From JBMYYR01 sp049609625 (GTDB lineage Bacteria; Bacteroidota; Bacteroidia; Flavobacteriales; CAJXXR01), in assembly GCA_049609625.1 (NCBI GenBank), contig JBMYYR010000009.1:1-45226 (forward strand): a stretch of DNA of 45,226 bases, in the 5' to 3' direction. Position 1 is the stretch's first letter. The number at the start of each line of letters is the position of its first letter. Both the position numbers and the translations under genes were made by a program. Of the stretch, positions 38,211 through 45,226 are shown in pieces. Under the pieces are notes generated by a model, which had not been told where the DNA came from, did no database searches, and was given only the letters and a program-made list of their open reading frames with translations.

Positions 38211-39494
38211 TTATGGAAAAACACCTCTTTCGATATACGTTTGTTCGAGCCTTTTGAGTGCCACAGCCAGTGCAGCTGTTCTCCAGTCTGTTCCAAATCG
38301 AGATGCGTTTTCAATAGTTTTGTTAAATGCCGTTTCAATTTTGTCTTCAATCATAGAAAGTACTAACTCTATTTTCCAGTTTTCAGACCTTTTGTTCTGC
38401 AACCATTCGTAATAACTTCCGATAACACCACCAGAGTTACACAAGATGTCTGGAATAATATCGATGCCTTTTTCTAATAGAATTTGTTCGGCAGCTACGT
38501 CGGTTGGTCCATTTGCTCCTTCGGCAATAAGTTCAGCTTTGATGTTGTCTGCATTCGCCAAGGTAATTTGGTTACCCAAAGCGGCAGGTATTACAATATC
38601 ACAGTCGAGTCCAAAGAAAGAAGCACTATCATAAGCTTCGGCACCTGCAAACCCAGCAACGTTTCTATTGTTTGCCTTACAGTGTTCAAACAAGGCGTCA
38701 GGGTCTATACCTTTTGTGTTATAGATTGTTCCACTTGCGTCTTGCACTCCTATAAGTATACCGCCTTCTTTTTGCATAAAATGCGAAGCCCAATATCCTA
38801 CATTTCCAAAGCCTTGAACAATATATTTTTTACCATTCAAGTCTTTATTTTTTAGTTTTGCCCACGCTTTCACAGTAGCAATAACGCCAAAGCCTGTTGC
38901 GCGGTCTCTTCCTTCCAATCCGCCAGATCCAACAGGTTTTCCTGTTACAACATGGAGGTTGATTTGCCTGTTCGACGGTGCTTTTGTAGAGGCATAGGTA
39001 TCAGAAATCCATGCCATAATTTGCGAATTTGTATTCACATCTGGCGCCGGAATATCTAAATCTGGACCAATATTATCACCCAAAGCATAAGTAAATCTTC
39101 TGGTAATACGCTCCAGTTCGTTTCTTGAGTATTTTTTAGGATCTATCTGAATACCTCCTTTTCCGCCTCCATAAGGCAAACCTACAAGTGCAGATTTCCA
39201 CGTCATCCAAATAGCCAAAGCTCTTGCGGCGTCGATGTCTACTGTAGGATGAAATCGTAGACCACCTTTGTATGGTCCAAGTGCGTTGTTGTGCTGCACT
39301 CTGTATCCTGTAAATACCTCAACTTCGCCATCATCCAGCTTTACTGGGAAATGGACAACTAATTCGTTGTTTGTCGAGGCAAGAATTTTGCGAATTCCTC
39401 TTTGCAAATCAATCTTGTCGGCTGCTGTATTGAATTGTTTCAATACATTTTCGTACATACCTGTTCTGCGTTTCTTTTTTGGTACTTCTTCCAT
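38211..39494 (-). CDS. Glu/Leu/Phe/Val-family glutamate dehydrogenase
   Basis: 427 residues. Conserved segments include GYRVQHNNALGPYKGGLRFH, KSALVGLPYGGGKGGIQID with the substrate Lys, DIPAPDVNTNSQIMAWI, the NAD(P) Rossmann motif KYIVQGFGNVGYWASHFM and AEGANGPTD. It fits the hexameric catabolic GDH of about 420 residues (GudB/RocG type), which interconverts glutamate and 2-oxoglutarate plus ammonia. It is not obvious from sequence whether NAD or NADP is preferred. It lies beside the NADPH-producing transhydrogenase genes on the same strand but has its own terminator and promoter, so it is a separate transcript. Confidence 0.95.
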   Translation of the reverse strand: MEEVPKKKRRTGMYENVLKQFNTAADKIDLQRGIRKILASTNNELVVHFPVKLDDGEVEVFTGYRVQHNNALGPYKGGLRFHPTVDIDAARALAIWMTWKSALVGLPYGGGKGGIQIDPKKYSRNELERITRRFTYALGDNIGPDLDIPAPDVNTNSQIMAWISDTYASTKAPSNRQINLHVVTGKPVGSGGLEGRDRATGFGVIATVKAWAKLKNKDLNGKKYIVQGFGNVGYWASHFMQKEGGILIGVQDASGTIYNTKGIDPDALFEHCKANNRNVAGFAGAEAYDSASFFGLDCDIVIPAALGNQITLANADNIKAELIAEGANGPTDVAAEQILLEKGIDIIPDILCNSGGVIGSYYEWLQNKRSENWKIELVLSMIEDKIETAFNKTIENASRFGTDWRTAALAVALKRLEQTYIERGVFP

Positions 39495-39597
39495 TGTTAT
39501 TGTTTTATATTGATAATGTTCAAAGTTGATAACTACCTGTTTTGCGATACCTCAACGTGCGACCTCATTCTAAAATCACAAGTTAAAAATAAGCATT

Positions 39598-39605
39598 CAA
39601 ATATA
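39598..39605 (-). promoter_or_regulatory. Promoter -7 box (TATATTTG on minus), likely of the gdh gene
   Basis: The plus strand reads CAAATATA. The distance of 104 bp to the gdh ATG at 39494 implies a long untranslated leader. Confidence 0.45.
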
Positions 39606-39804
39606 GTATTTTTTGAACATTTGGTTTGCTTTTAAGGTTTTTTTTCAATTTCGAAATCGAATAGAGTAAATTTAAGCACTTACCGAGCTAACGACATTTG
39701 TCTATTTTCGATTTTTATTCTACAGAAAATTACAAGATTAAATCGCATTATGAAATCAATATAAACAACTGATTTTCAATCTAAAAATCATCATTTTTCT
39801 CTAC

Positions 39805-39847
39805 AAAAAATACCCTAAAAAAATGCTCAAAAGATATATTTTTAGGG
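39805..39847 (-). terminator. Hairpin terminator after the bacilliredoxin gene
   Basis: On the minus strand CCCTAAAAA pairs with TTTTTAGGG (9 bp, 17-nt loop), followed by TATTTTTTG. It begins 36 bp after the stop at 39883. Confidence 0.6.
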
Positions 39848-39882
39848 CATGAAGTTAATTAAAAACCTAATTCAATCTGAAT

Positions 39883-40293
39883 TTAAAGCGCATCAAACGC
39901 TTCAGTCAAATTCTCCATAATCATACGCGCATCACGTCCTTCGATGTGATGACGCTCAAGAAAATGAACTAATTCGCCGTCTTTGAACAAAGCAATAGAA
40001 GGCGAAGAAGGTGGAAAAGGCGTCATATATTGACGTGCTTTTGCGGTAGCTTCAGCATCTTGACCAGCAAAAACGGTTACAAAATGTTCTGGCTTTTTGC
40101 TGTGTTGTGTAGAGGCAATAACTGCAGGGCGGGCATTGGAAGCCGCACAACCACATACCGAATTGACCAACACAAGGGTTGTTCCCTTAGCTTGTCCTAA
40201 GGCTTCATCGACTTCTTTTTCGTTTTTAAGCTCCTGAAAACCAGCGTCTACTAACTCTTGACGCATCGGGGCAACTAATTCTTCTGGATACAT
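39883..40293 (-). CDS. Bacilliredoxin (BrxA/BrxB, YphP/YqiW family)
   Basis: 136 residues. The start MYPEELVAPMRQELVDAGFQ and the motif NSVCGCAASNARPA (C47-G-C49) are diagnostic of this thioredoxin-fold family, which removes bacillithiol adducts (S-bacillithiolation) in Firmicutes. Bacteroidota carry the same family. The CGC redox motif replaces CxxC. It has its own promoter box at 40339-40346 and a terminator, so it is monocistronic. The end EGRDARMIMENLTEAFDAL is typical. Confidence 0.95.
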   Translation of the reverse strand: MYPEELVAPMRQELVDAGFQELKNEKEVDEALGQAKGTTLVLVNSVCGCAASNARPAVIASTQHSKKPEHFVTVFAGQDAEATAKARQYMTPFPPSSPSIALFKDGELVHFLERHHIEGRDARMIMENLTEAFDAL

Positions 40294-40338
40294 ATCTATT
40301 CTTTTTTATTTATAAGGTTGACTAGAAATTTTGAAAAG

Positions 40339-40346
40339 CAAATTTA
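40339..40346 (-). promoter_or_regulatory. Promoter -7 box (TAAATTTG on minus) of the bacilliredoxin gene
   Basis: The plus strand reads CAAATTTA, an exact TAnnTTTG match on the minus strand, 45 bp before the ATG at 40293. Confidence 0.55.
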
Positions 40347-40393
40347 CATAAAATTTTAATGAAAAACGCATTAGCGAACTAAGATAGAAGCTG

Positions 40394-40401
40394 TATATTT
40401 A
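40394..40401 (+). promoter_or_regulatory. Weak promoter -7 box (TATATTTA) before the LptF/G gene
   Basis: One base off TAnnTTTG, 19 bp before the TTG start at 40421. It supports the TTG start but is not conclusive. Confidence 0.4.
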
Positions 40402-40420
40402 CGGCAAAAAAACTCAGGAT

Positions 40421-41839
40421 TTGCTCAAGACCATTGACAAACTTATTCTAAAGGCCTTTCTAAAGCCTTTTTTAGCCACTTTTACGGCGTTGCAATTCAT
40501 TTTTTTGATGCAATTTGTGTGGAAAATTCTCGATGATTTGGTCGGGAAAGGCCTCAGTTTAGGTATTATTTTGGAGCTGTTGTACTACGCCAACTTTTCC
40601 TTAATACCACTCACACTACCCTTGTCGGTACTGCTTTCTTCAATTATGTCGACGGGGAGCTTAAGTGAGCATTTTGAACTTACAGCTCTAAAAGCCTCCG
40701 GAGTTTCGTTTCTGAGAATACTAAGACCCTTGTTTTTTGTAGCCATTGGCTTGTCGTTCACGGCTTTTATTTTTTCCAACAACCTGATTCCCTGGTCCTA
40801 CCTCAAACAAAAAACCTTATTTAGAGACATCGCCCGCAAAAAATTTGAAGTCAAACTGATTGAAGGTGTGTTTTTTACAGACGCCGAAGGCCTAAGCATC
40901 CGTGTAAACAAAAAACACGATGATGGCGAACGCGTTGAAGACATCACCATTTATAAACAAAGTGTAAAAGGAAATATTCAGGTCGTAAAAGCCGAAAAAG
41001 GCAAAATTCATTTCACGCCAGACCGACACTATTTGTTGATTGACCTCTTTGATGGCTATAGCTATGAAGAACTATATCGGAATCGGAATGACAAAAACGA
41101 AGCCTATCCGCATAGTAAAATCAAATTCAAACATCAACTGATTCGCATGGATATGAGCCCCTTTGCTTTGGGAAGCACCGACGAAGACTTATTCAAATTC
41201 TCTTCCAGATCAATGAATGTTAGCGAATTAAGTCTTTTTACCGACTCTATCTATAAACAAGTGGTTGATTATCGGCATGATATTGACAACAAAATGAGTC
41301 CTGTGCTCCACGTTTTCAACCCAAAATTAGACAGTTTGGTTTTTGAACAACACATCGAGCTTGCCGACAGCAGCCTGATTGCTCATGTGCTATCCAAAAA
41401 ACATAATCAAACCTACGCCTATGCTCAAAATCTGATCAACTCTAGTGTAAACCGCATCAAATCAGGACGTTCTCGCTACGACAGACGATTCAAATACTAC
41501 CGCCAGGCGATCATCCAATGGCATAAAAAATTTACACTTTCTATCTCTGTCCTGATTCTATTTATGGTTGGCGCACCACTTGGCGCCATCATCAAGCGTG
41601 GAGGCATGGGCATGCCTTTGGTGGTTTCCGTACTCTTTTTTATTGCCTATTATATGCTAAGTACCTATGGCGAACGCTCGGTGCTGAAAAACAAACTCGA
41701 CTATGTGTTTGGCATGTGGATTACCAACCTCAGCTTCTTGCCCTTTGGTATCTTATTTATGTATCAATCCGCTACCGACTCTCCCCTATTTGACAAAGAT
41801 TTTTACCTCAGAAAAATAAGGTCATGGAGAAAAAAATAA
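40421..41839 (+). CDS. LptF/LptG-family permease (YjgP/YjgQ)
   Basis: 472 residues. A TTG codon at 40421 is the start, because no ATG lies before the first membrane helix; AGGA lies a few bases upstream. Three N-terminal helices (FLATFTALQFIFLMQFVWKI; LLYYANFSLIPLTLPLSVLL; RPLFFVAIGLSFTAFIFSNN) precede a large periplasmic domain (about 130-370), then three C-terminal helices (FTLSISVLILFMVGAPLGAI, ...). This is the LptF/G fold, which pulls lipopolysaccharide from the inner membrane in complex with the LptB ATPase. It is not possible to say whether it is F or G. The next glycosyltransferase gene overlaps it by 16 bp, so the permease and sugar-transfer genes are one transcript. Confidence 0.88.
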   Translation: MLKTIDKLILKAFLKPFLATFTALQFIFLMQFVWKILDDLVGKGLSLGIILELLYYANFSLIPLTLPLSVLLSSIMSTGSLSEHFELTALKASGVSFLRILRPLFFVAIGLSFTAFIFSNNLIPWSYLKQKTLFRDIARKKFEVKLIEGVFFTDAEGLSIRVNKKHDDGERVEDITIYKQSVKGNIQVVKAEKGKIHFTPDRHYLLIDLFDGYSYEELYRNRNDKNEAYPHSKIKFKHQLIRMDMSPFALGSTDEDLFKFSSRSMNVSELSLFTDSIYKQVVDYRHDIDNKMSPVLHVFNPKLDSLVFEQHIELADSSLIAHVLSKKHNQTYAYAQNLINSSVNRIKSGRSRYDRRFKYYRQAIIQWHKKFTLSISVLILFMVGAPLGAIIKRGGMGMPLVVSVLFFIAYYMLSTYGERSVLKNKLDYVFGMWITNLSFLPFGILFMYQSATDSPLFDKDFYLRKIRSWRKK

Positions 41840-43014
41840 AACAGCGCCTACTCATTCTGAGCCATAAATCGCCTTATGCGCCTGTGGATGGTGGCGTTTT
41901 GGCGATTCGGCATTTTTTTGAAGCTTTAGTTCAAGATGCTCACTTTGAGGTTTTTATGATTTGTCTTTCTACACAAAAGCATCCTCACCAAAACCCTCCA
42001 AGCGCATTTGAGAAACACATCAAAGCCATTGATATCGACACCAGTTTGTCTAAACGAAACGCACTGATTCAGCTTGTCAAAAATAAATCTTATAACCTCA
42101 GTCGGTTTTACAAACACACTATCAGTCAAGACATTCAGTCACATTTAGACGAACAGCCAGACTATGATTTCATTTTGTTCGAAAGCTTGTTTTCGACCGT
42201 TTATTTTGATGATTTAAAAGCCAAATTTAAAGGTAAATTCCTTTACCGATCACATAATTTAGAATACCGTATTTGGGAAGGCTTAGCTGAATTAGAATCT
42301 TCTTTTTTGAAAAAATCTTACCTCAAATATTTAGCGAAGTCTTTAAAAACCTACGAATTAAAATTGTGTCAAAACATTGATGCTATTTTTACTATTTCTT
42401 CATCAGATTTATCTGATTATCAAAACATTACAAAGAAAAAAGTTTATCATCTAGCCTATATCAGAGCTTTAGAAAAAGAAGAGAAATCAATAGAATCAAC
42501 TCAGTTTTTTCATTTAGGTTCTATGGATTGGAAACCCAACATCGAAGCGGTCGATTGGTTGATCGAACGTGTTTGGAAACCATGCTTTGCACTCAACCCT
42601 GACTTACGTTTGCATTTGGCAGGAAAAGCCATGCCCGAACGCTTTTTTAAGCTCAAATCTTACGGCATTGAAGCTCAAGATTACGTTGCCAAAGGCAATG
42701 AATTTATGAAAACCAAAGGCACTTTGCTTGTGCCGCTTTTTGCGGGTAGCGGCGTTCGGATTAAGCTCGTGGACGCACTTTGTATGCACATTCCTTTTAT
42801 TTCCACCACTTTGGGCACGCAAGGTTTAGGTTTGGATGACGATTTGGCCTTAATAGCCGATAACGAAACCGACTTTCAGCAGCATATTTTGGCTGTTGCC
42901 GATGGATCAATCAAACTAAAAGAACAAGTCGAAAAAGGATTTCAATTTGCTGAAAATCAGTTTTCTAAACAAACTGTTGTTCAGAAATTCAAAACACAAT
43001 TAAACCAAATTTAA
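41824..43014 (+). CDS. Glycosyltransferase (GT4-like, GT-B fold)
   Basis: 396 residues. The N-terminal domain begins KQRLLILSHKSPYAPVDGGV, then RSHNLEYRIWEGLAE; the C-terminal donor-binding domain shows FFHLGSMDWKPNIEAVDWLI, LHLAGKAMPERFF, and GTLLVPLFAGSGVRIKLVDA with the nucleotide-sugar-binding SGVRIK. It probably adds a sugar to a cell-surface polysaccharide or glycolipid. The start ATG lies 16 bp inside the end of the LptF/G gene, and the next glycosyltransferase begins 7 bp after its stop. Confidence 0.9.
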   Translation: MEKKIKQRLLILSHKSPYAPVDGGVLAIRHFFEALVQDAHFEVFMICLSTQKHPHQNPPSAFEKHIKAIDIDTSLSKRNALIQLVKNKSYNLSRFYKHTISQDIQSHLDEQPDYDFILFESLFSTVYFDDLKAKFKGKFLYRSHNLEYRIWEGLAELESSFLKKSYLKYLAKSLKTYELKLCQNIDAIFTISSSDLSDYQNITKKKVYHLAYIRALEKEEKSIESTQFFHLGSMDWKPNIEAVDWLIERVWKPCFALNPDLRLHLAGKAMPERFFKLKSYGIEAQDYVAKGNEFMKTKGTLLVPLFAGSGVRIKLVDALCMHIPFISTTLGTQGLGLDDDLALIADNETDFQQHILAVADGSIKLKEQVEKGFQFAENQFSKQTVVQKFKTQLNQI

Positions 43015-43021
43015 AACCCTA

Positions 43022-44188
43022 TTGACCACTAAAAAAAACATATTAATACTCTCCTCTCGCTTTCCTTTTCCTTTAGAAAAAGGCGATAAACTCAGGCTTT
43101 ATCATCAGATAAAAAGCTTGGCAGCGCAGTATAATGTGTTTTTGTTTTCTGTTTCTGATTCTCCTATTTCAGATGAGGTTTTAGATGAGCTAAAACCTTG
43201 GATAAAAGAGGTTTATATTGATGTTCAAGCGGCTTGGAAAAGACCTTTTAAACTTCTAAAAGCTTGTTTTTCGCCCCTGCCTTTTCAGGTGGCTTATTTT
43301 TATAATACCAAAGCTAAAAATGAGCTAAATACGCTTTTCAAAACCTGGAAAATTGATGCCGTGTATTGTCAACTCATTCGGATGATGCCTTATGCCGAAG
43401 ACTTCAAAGGTCTGAAAATCATTGACTTTATGGATGCTTTTTCCTTAAATTTAGAACGTCGATTGTCAAGTCAAAATAGTTTGATGCGTTTAGTAGTAAA
43501 ATGGGAATTAACTAAAACCAAAACTTACGAACAAAAAGCATTACAACTATTTGATAAACAAATTATTATAAGTCAAACCGATGCCGATTTCATTAAGCCA
43601 AATTCAACTATAAGTTTAATAAAAAATGGCGTCGATTTCGATTATTTTGAATCCAAAACACCAAAACAAAACAAGACCTACGATTTGGTCTTTGTTGGCA
43701 ATATGCAATACCGACCAAATGTATTGGCAGCTCAGTTTTTGGTTCAACAAATTTTGCCGCTTTTAGAACCTAACACCAAGGTGTTATTAGCTGGAGCTCA
43801 GCCAACAAAAGACATCTTAGAACTTCAAGGCGAACAAGTTACGGTCTCAGGTTGGATGGATGACATCCGTGATGCCTATGCCGATGCTCAACTTTTTGTT
43901 GCGCCTTTATTTACGGGTTCTGGTTTGCAAAACAAGCTTTTAGAAGCCATGGCTTTGGGTTTGCCAGTGCTGACAACCGACCTTGCCAACGCCTCTTTGG
44001 AAGCCAAAAATAAGGTTGACATTTTGATAGAAAATTCCGCCGAAGGTTTTGCCGATCAAATTAAAAAAGCACTCGAAAATCCAGAAGAACTTTTAGCACA
44101 AACAGCCTCAGCAAAAACGTTTGTAAGACAACATTACAGTTGGGAGCAGCACAACAAGAAATTAATTCAACTATTTGAAAATCAATAA
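43022..44188 (+). CDS. Glycosyltransferase, GT4-like (similar to exosortase-associated TIGR03087-type)
   Basis: 388 residues. The start is a TTG at 43022, as no ATG lies before the conserved NILILSSRFPFPLEKGDKLR. The domain RFPFPLEKGDKLR recalls TIGR03087-like sugar transferases; the C-terminal half has DLVFVGNMQYRPNVLAAQFL, VLLAGAQPT, VSGWMDDIRDAYADAQLFVA and SGLQNKLLEAMALGLPVLTT with the E-x7-E-like ending. It belongs to the same transcript as the preceding glycosyltransferase (7-bp gap). The acceptor sugar is unknown. The next gene, menC, starts 1 bp after the stop. Confidence 0.88.
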   Translation: MTTKKNILILSSRFPFPLEKGDKLRLYHQIKSLAAQYNVFLFSVSDSPISDEVLDELKPWIKEVYIDVQAAWKRPFKLLKACFSPLPFQVAYFYNTKAKNELNTLFKTWKIDAVYCQLIRMMPYAEDFKGLKIIDFMDAFSLNLERRLSSQNSLMRLVVKWELTKTKTYEQKALQLFDKQIIISQTDADFIKPNSTISLIKNGVDFDYFESKTPKQNKTYDLVFVGNMQYRPNVLAAQFLVQQILPLLEPNTKVLLAGAQPTKDILELQGEQVTVSGWMDDIRDAYADAQLFVAPLFTGSGLQNKLLEAMALGLPVLTTDLANASLEAKNKVDILIENSAEGFADQIKKALENPEELLAQTASAKTFVRQHYSWEQHNKKLIQLFENQ

Positions 44189-44189
44189 T

Positions 44190-45218
44190 ATGAAAGCAAG
44201 TTTTTTCAAAAAATCATTTATTTTCAAAACAAAAGCTGGAACATCTCGTGGAGTTTTACATCAAAAACTATCTTGGTTTCTGAAACTCGAATCTGATGGA
44301 AAAACAGGCTTTGGCGAATGCAGTATTTTACCCAAATTGAGTTTAGAATCGGATGTTAATCTCGATTTAGTTTTTGAGGAAATTTGTCAAACTATTGATT
44401 TAGGAGTTCATGAGTTAATGACTAAATGGTCAGCTTATCCAGCAGTCAAATTTTGTATTGAAATGGCTTTTAGAGATCTTGAATTTGGCGGTCAAAAACA
44501 ATTTTTTGATTGTGATTTTTATGCTCAAAACCAAGGTATTCAGACCAATGGATTGATTTGGATGGGCGAAAAACACGATATGATTCGGCAAATTAAAGCT
44601 AAAATAGAAGCTGGTTTTCAATGTATTAAACTAAAAATTGGAGCTATCGGGTGGCGAGATGAATTAGATGTGATTGCTTCTATTCGTAAAGAATTTTCGG
44701 AACAAGATATCGAAATCAGAGTAGATGCCAATGGCGGATTTTCTTATCCAGCTGTCAACCTAAAGCTCGATCAATTAAGCCAATATCACATTCATTCCAT
44801 AGAACAACCCATCGCAACTGGAAAATGGAAATCGATGGAGCGTCTTTGCCGCAACAGTCCGATTCCCATTGCTTTAGATGAAGAATTAATTTACATAAGG
44901 TCATCCTCAAAACGGAGAGAACTTTTAAAGATCATCCAACCTCAGTACATCATTTTAAAACCCAGTCTTTTAGGCGGTTTTGAAGACAGTGATGACTGGA
45001 TTCAACTTGCTGAAAAAGAACATGTTAAATGGTGGGCGACCTCTGCCTTAGAGTCCAACATCGGACTCAATGCCATTGCTCAATGGGCATCGACCAAAGC
45101 TACGATTTTACCTCAAGGTTTGGGCACCGGACTATTGTTTAGCAACAACATCGACAGTCCTTTAGAATTGCGTGGTGAAAACTTGTTTTATACGTCTAAA
45201 GCTTGGGAGAAACTCTAG
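44190..45218 (+). CDS. menC: o-Succinylbenzoate synthase (enolase superfamily)
   Basis: 342 residues from the ATG at 44190; a TTG start five codons earlier would overlap the preceding gene by 14 bp. Enolase-superfamily motifs are ordered: KLKIG (base Lys), EIRVDANGGF (Mg2+ ligand Asp), SIEQPI (Glu), IALDEEL (Asp), IILKPSLLGGF (second base Lys). The N-terminal capping domain has GFGECSILPKLS. MenC dehydrates SHCHC to o-succinylbenzoate in menaquinone synthesis, the main respiratory quinone in this phylum. A dipeptide epimerase of the same superfamily is an alternative, but the 'FGECSILP' start and the lack of the epimerase loop favour MenC. It ends just before the window edge at 45226. Confidence 0.85.
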   Translation: MKASFFKKSFIFKTKAGTSRGVLHQKLSWFLKLESDGKTGFGECSILPKLSLESDVNLDLVFEEICQTIDLGVHELMTKWSAYPAVKFCIEMAFRDLEFGGQKQFFDCDFYAQNQGIQTNGLIWMGEKHDMIRQIKAKIEAGFQCIKLKIGAIGWRDELDVIASIRKEFSEQDIEIRVDANGGFSYPAVNLKLDQLSQYHIHSIEQPIATGKWKSMERLCRNSPIPIALDEELIYIRSSSKRRELLKIIQPQYIILKPSLLGGFEDSDDWIQLAEKEHVKWWATSALESNIGLNAIAQWASTKATILPQGLGTGLLFSNNIDSPLELRGENLFYTSKAWEKL

Positions 45219-45226
45219 TAACGCGA

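Larger units (their letters stand above)
39495..39882. other. Intergenic stretch between glutamate dehydrogenase and bacilliredoxin genes
   Basis: 388 bp without a credible gene. It holds a gdh promoter box at 39598-39605 (104 bp before its ATG, so a long leader) and a terminator for the bacilliredoxin gene at 39805-39847. Nothing else recognised. Confidence 0.6.

Noticed and set aside
1..45226. rRNA or tRNA genes
   Set aside because: No conserved rRNA segments and no cloverleaf with a T-loop GGTTCGA-type motif followed by an acceptor stem were found by eye; a covariance-model scan would be the decisive check.

Overview
The window comes from a member of the Bacteroidota, most likely a marine-type flavobacterium. 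The evidence is consistent: flavobacterial promoter boxes (TAnnTTTG) stand before many genes and Shine-Dalgarno sites are largely absent; lipoproteins have 'SCKK'-type lipoboxes; one secreted protein ends in a type IX secretion-like C-terminal domain; and Bacteroidota-typical families are present (DUF4295 beside rpmG, DUF1573 with yajC, a YbbR-like protein and coaE, a long urocanate hydratase, an unfused three-gene transhydrogenase). No rRNA, tRNA or CRISPR array was seen. Forty-three complete or near-complete genes, one gene cut by the window start and two gene remnants are described.

Layout. 1-3143 is a compact redox block: the end of a Crp/Fnr regulator, a lipid-anchored cytochrome c with a DUF3365 domain, a thioredoxin, a TPMT-like methyltransferase and a Prx6-type peroxiredoxin. 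It looks AT-richer than the rest and uses AGA/AGG for almost every arginine, whereas neighbours such as hutU favour CGN. A decayed IS630-type transposase lies just downstream. Crp/Fnr-like dyads (GTAAC-N4-GTTAC and a one-mismatch copy) precede two of its genes. 3780-10882 is a minus-strand block: a lipoprotein, then a tight five-gene run cinA, beta-helix lipoprotein, lolD-like ATPase, M20 dipeptidase, M1 aminopeptidase. 10985-13769 holds two membrane proteins, a DUF2200 protein and rpmG-DUF4295. 14444-16908 is coaE, ybbR-like, yajC and DUF1573, divided by internal terminators. 17099-20996 carries a YugP-type protease, a second DUF1573 protein, DUF5522, hutU and a small lipoprotein. 21254-24682 is a single large fused acyl-CoA mutase whose active-site residues fit isobutyryl-CoA mutase (IcmF), not methylmalonyl-CoA mutase. 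24879-28193 has a glycosyltransferase, a repeat-rich gap and a secreted choice-of-anchor B protein. 28484-31816 is trxA, pyrD, an M16 protease and an O-methyltransferase. 32508-40293 on the minus strand holds a UPF0303 protein, a Kef-type antiporter, the pntA1-pntA2-pntB transhydrogenase, glutamate dehydrogenase and a bacilliredoxin. 40421-45218 is one overlapping run: LptF/G permease, two glycosyltransferases and menC.

The most interesting unexplained material is intergenic: a 564-bp segment (26017-26580) bounded by inverted 28-bp ends and containing a ~127-nt hairpin, with further copies of the end sequence at 32391, 24821 and 21087; one copy directly abuts the surviving 3' end of a broken gene. 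A second is a cluster of eleven TTAGCA/TGCTAA hexamers in 350 bp downstream of both rpmG and coaE. The best candidate for an undescribed functional system is the redox block with its putative Crp/Fnr operators.
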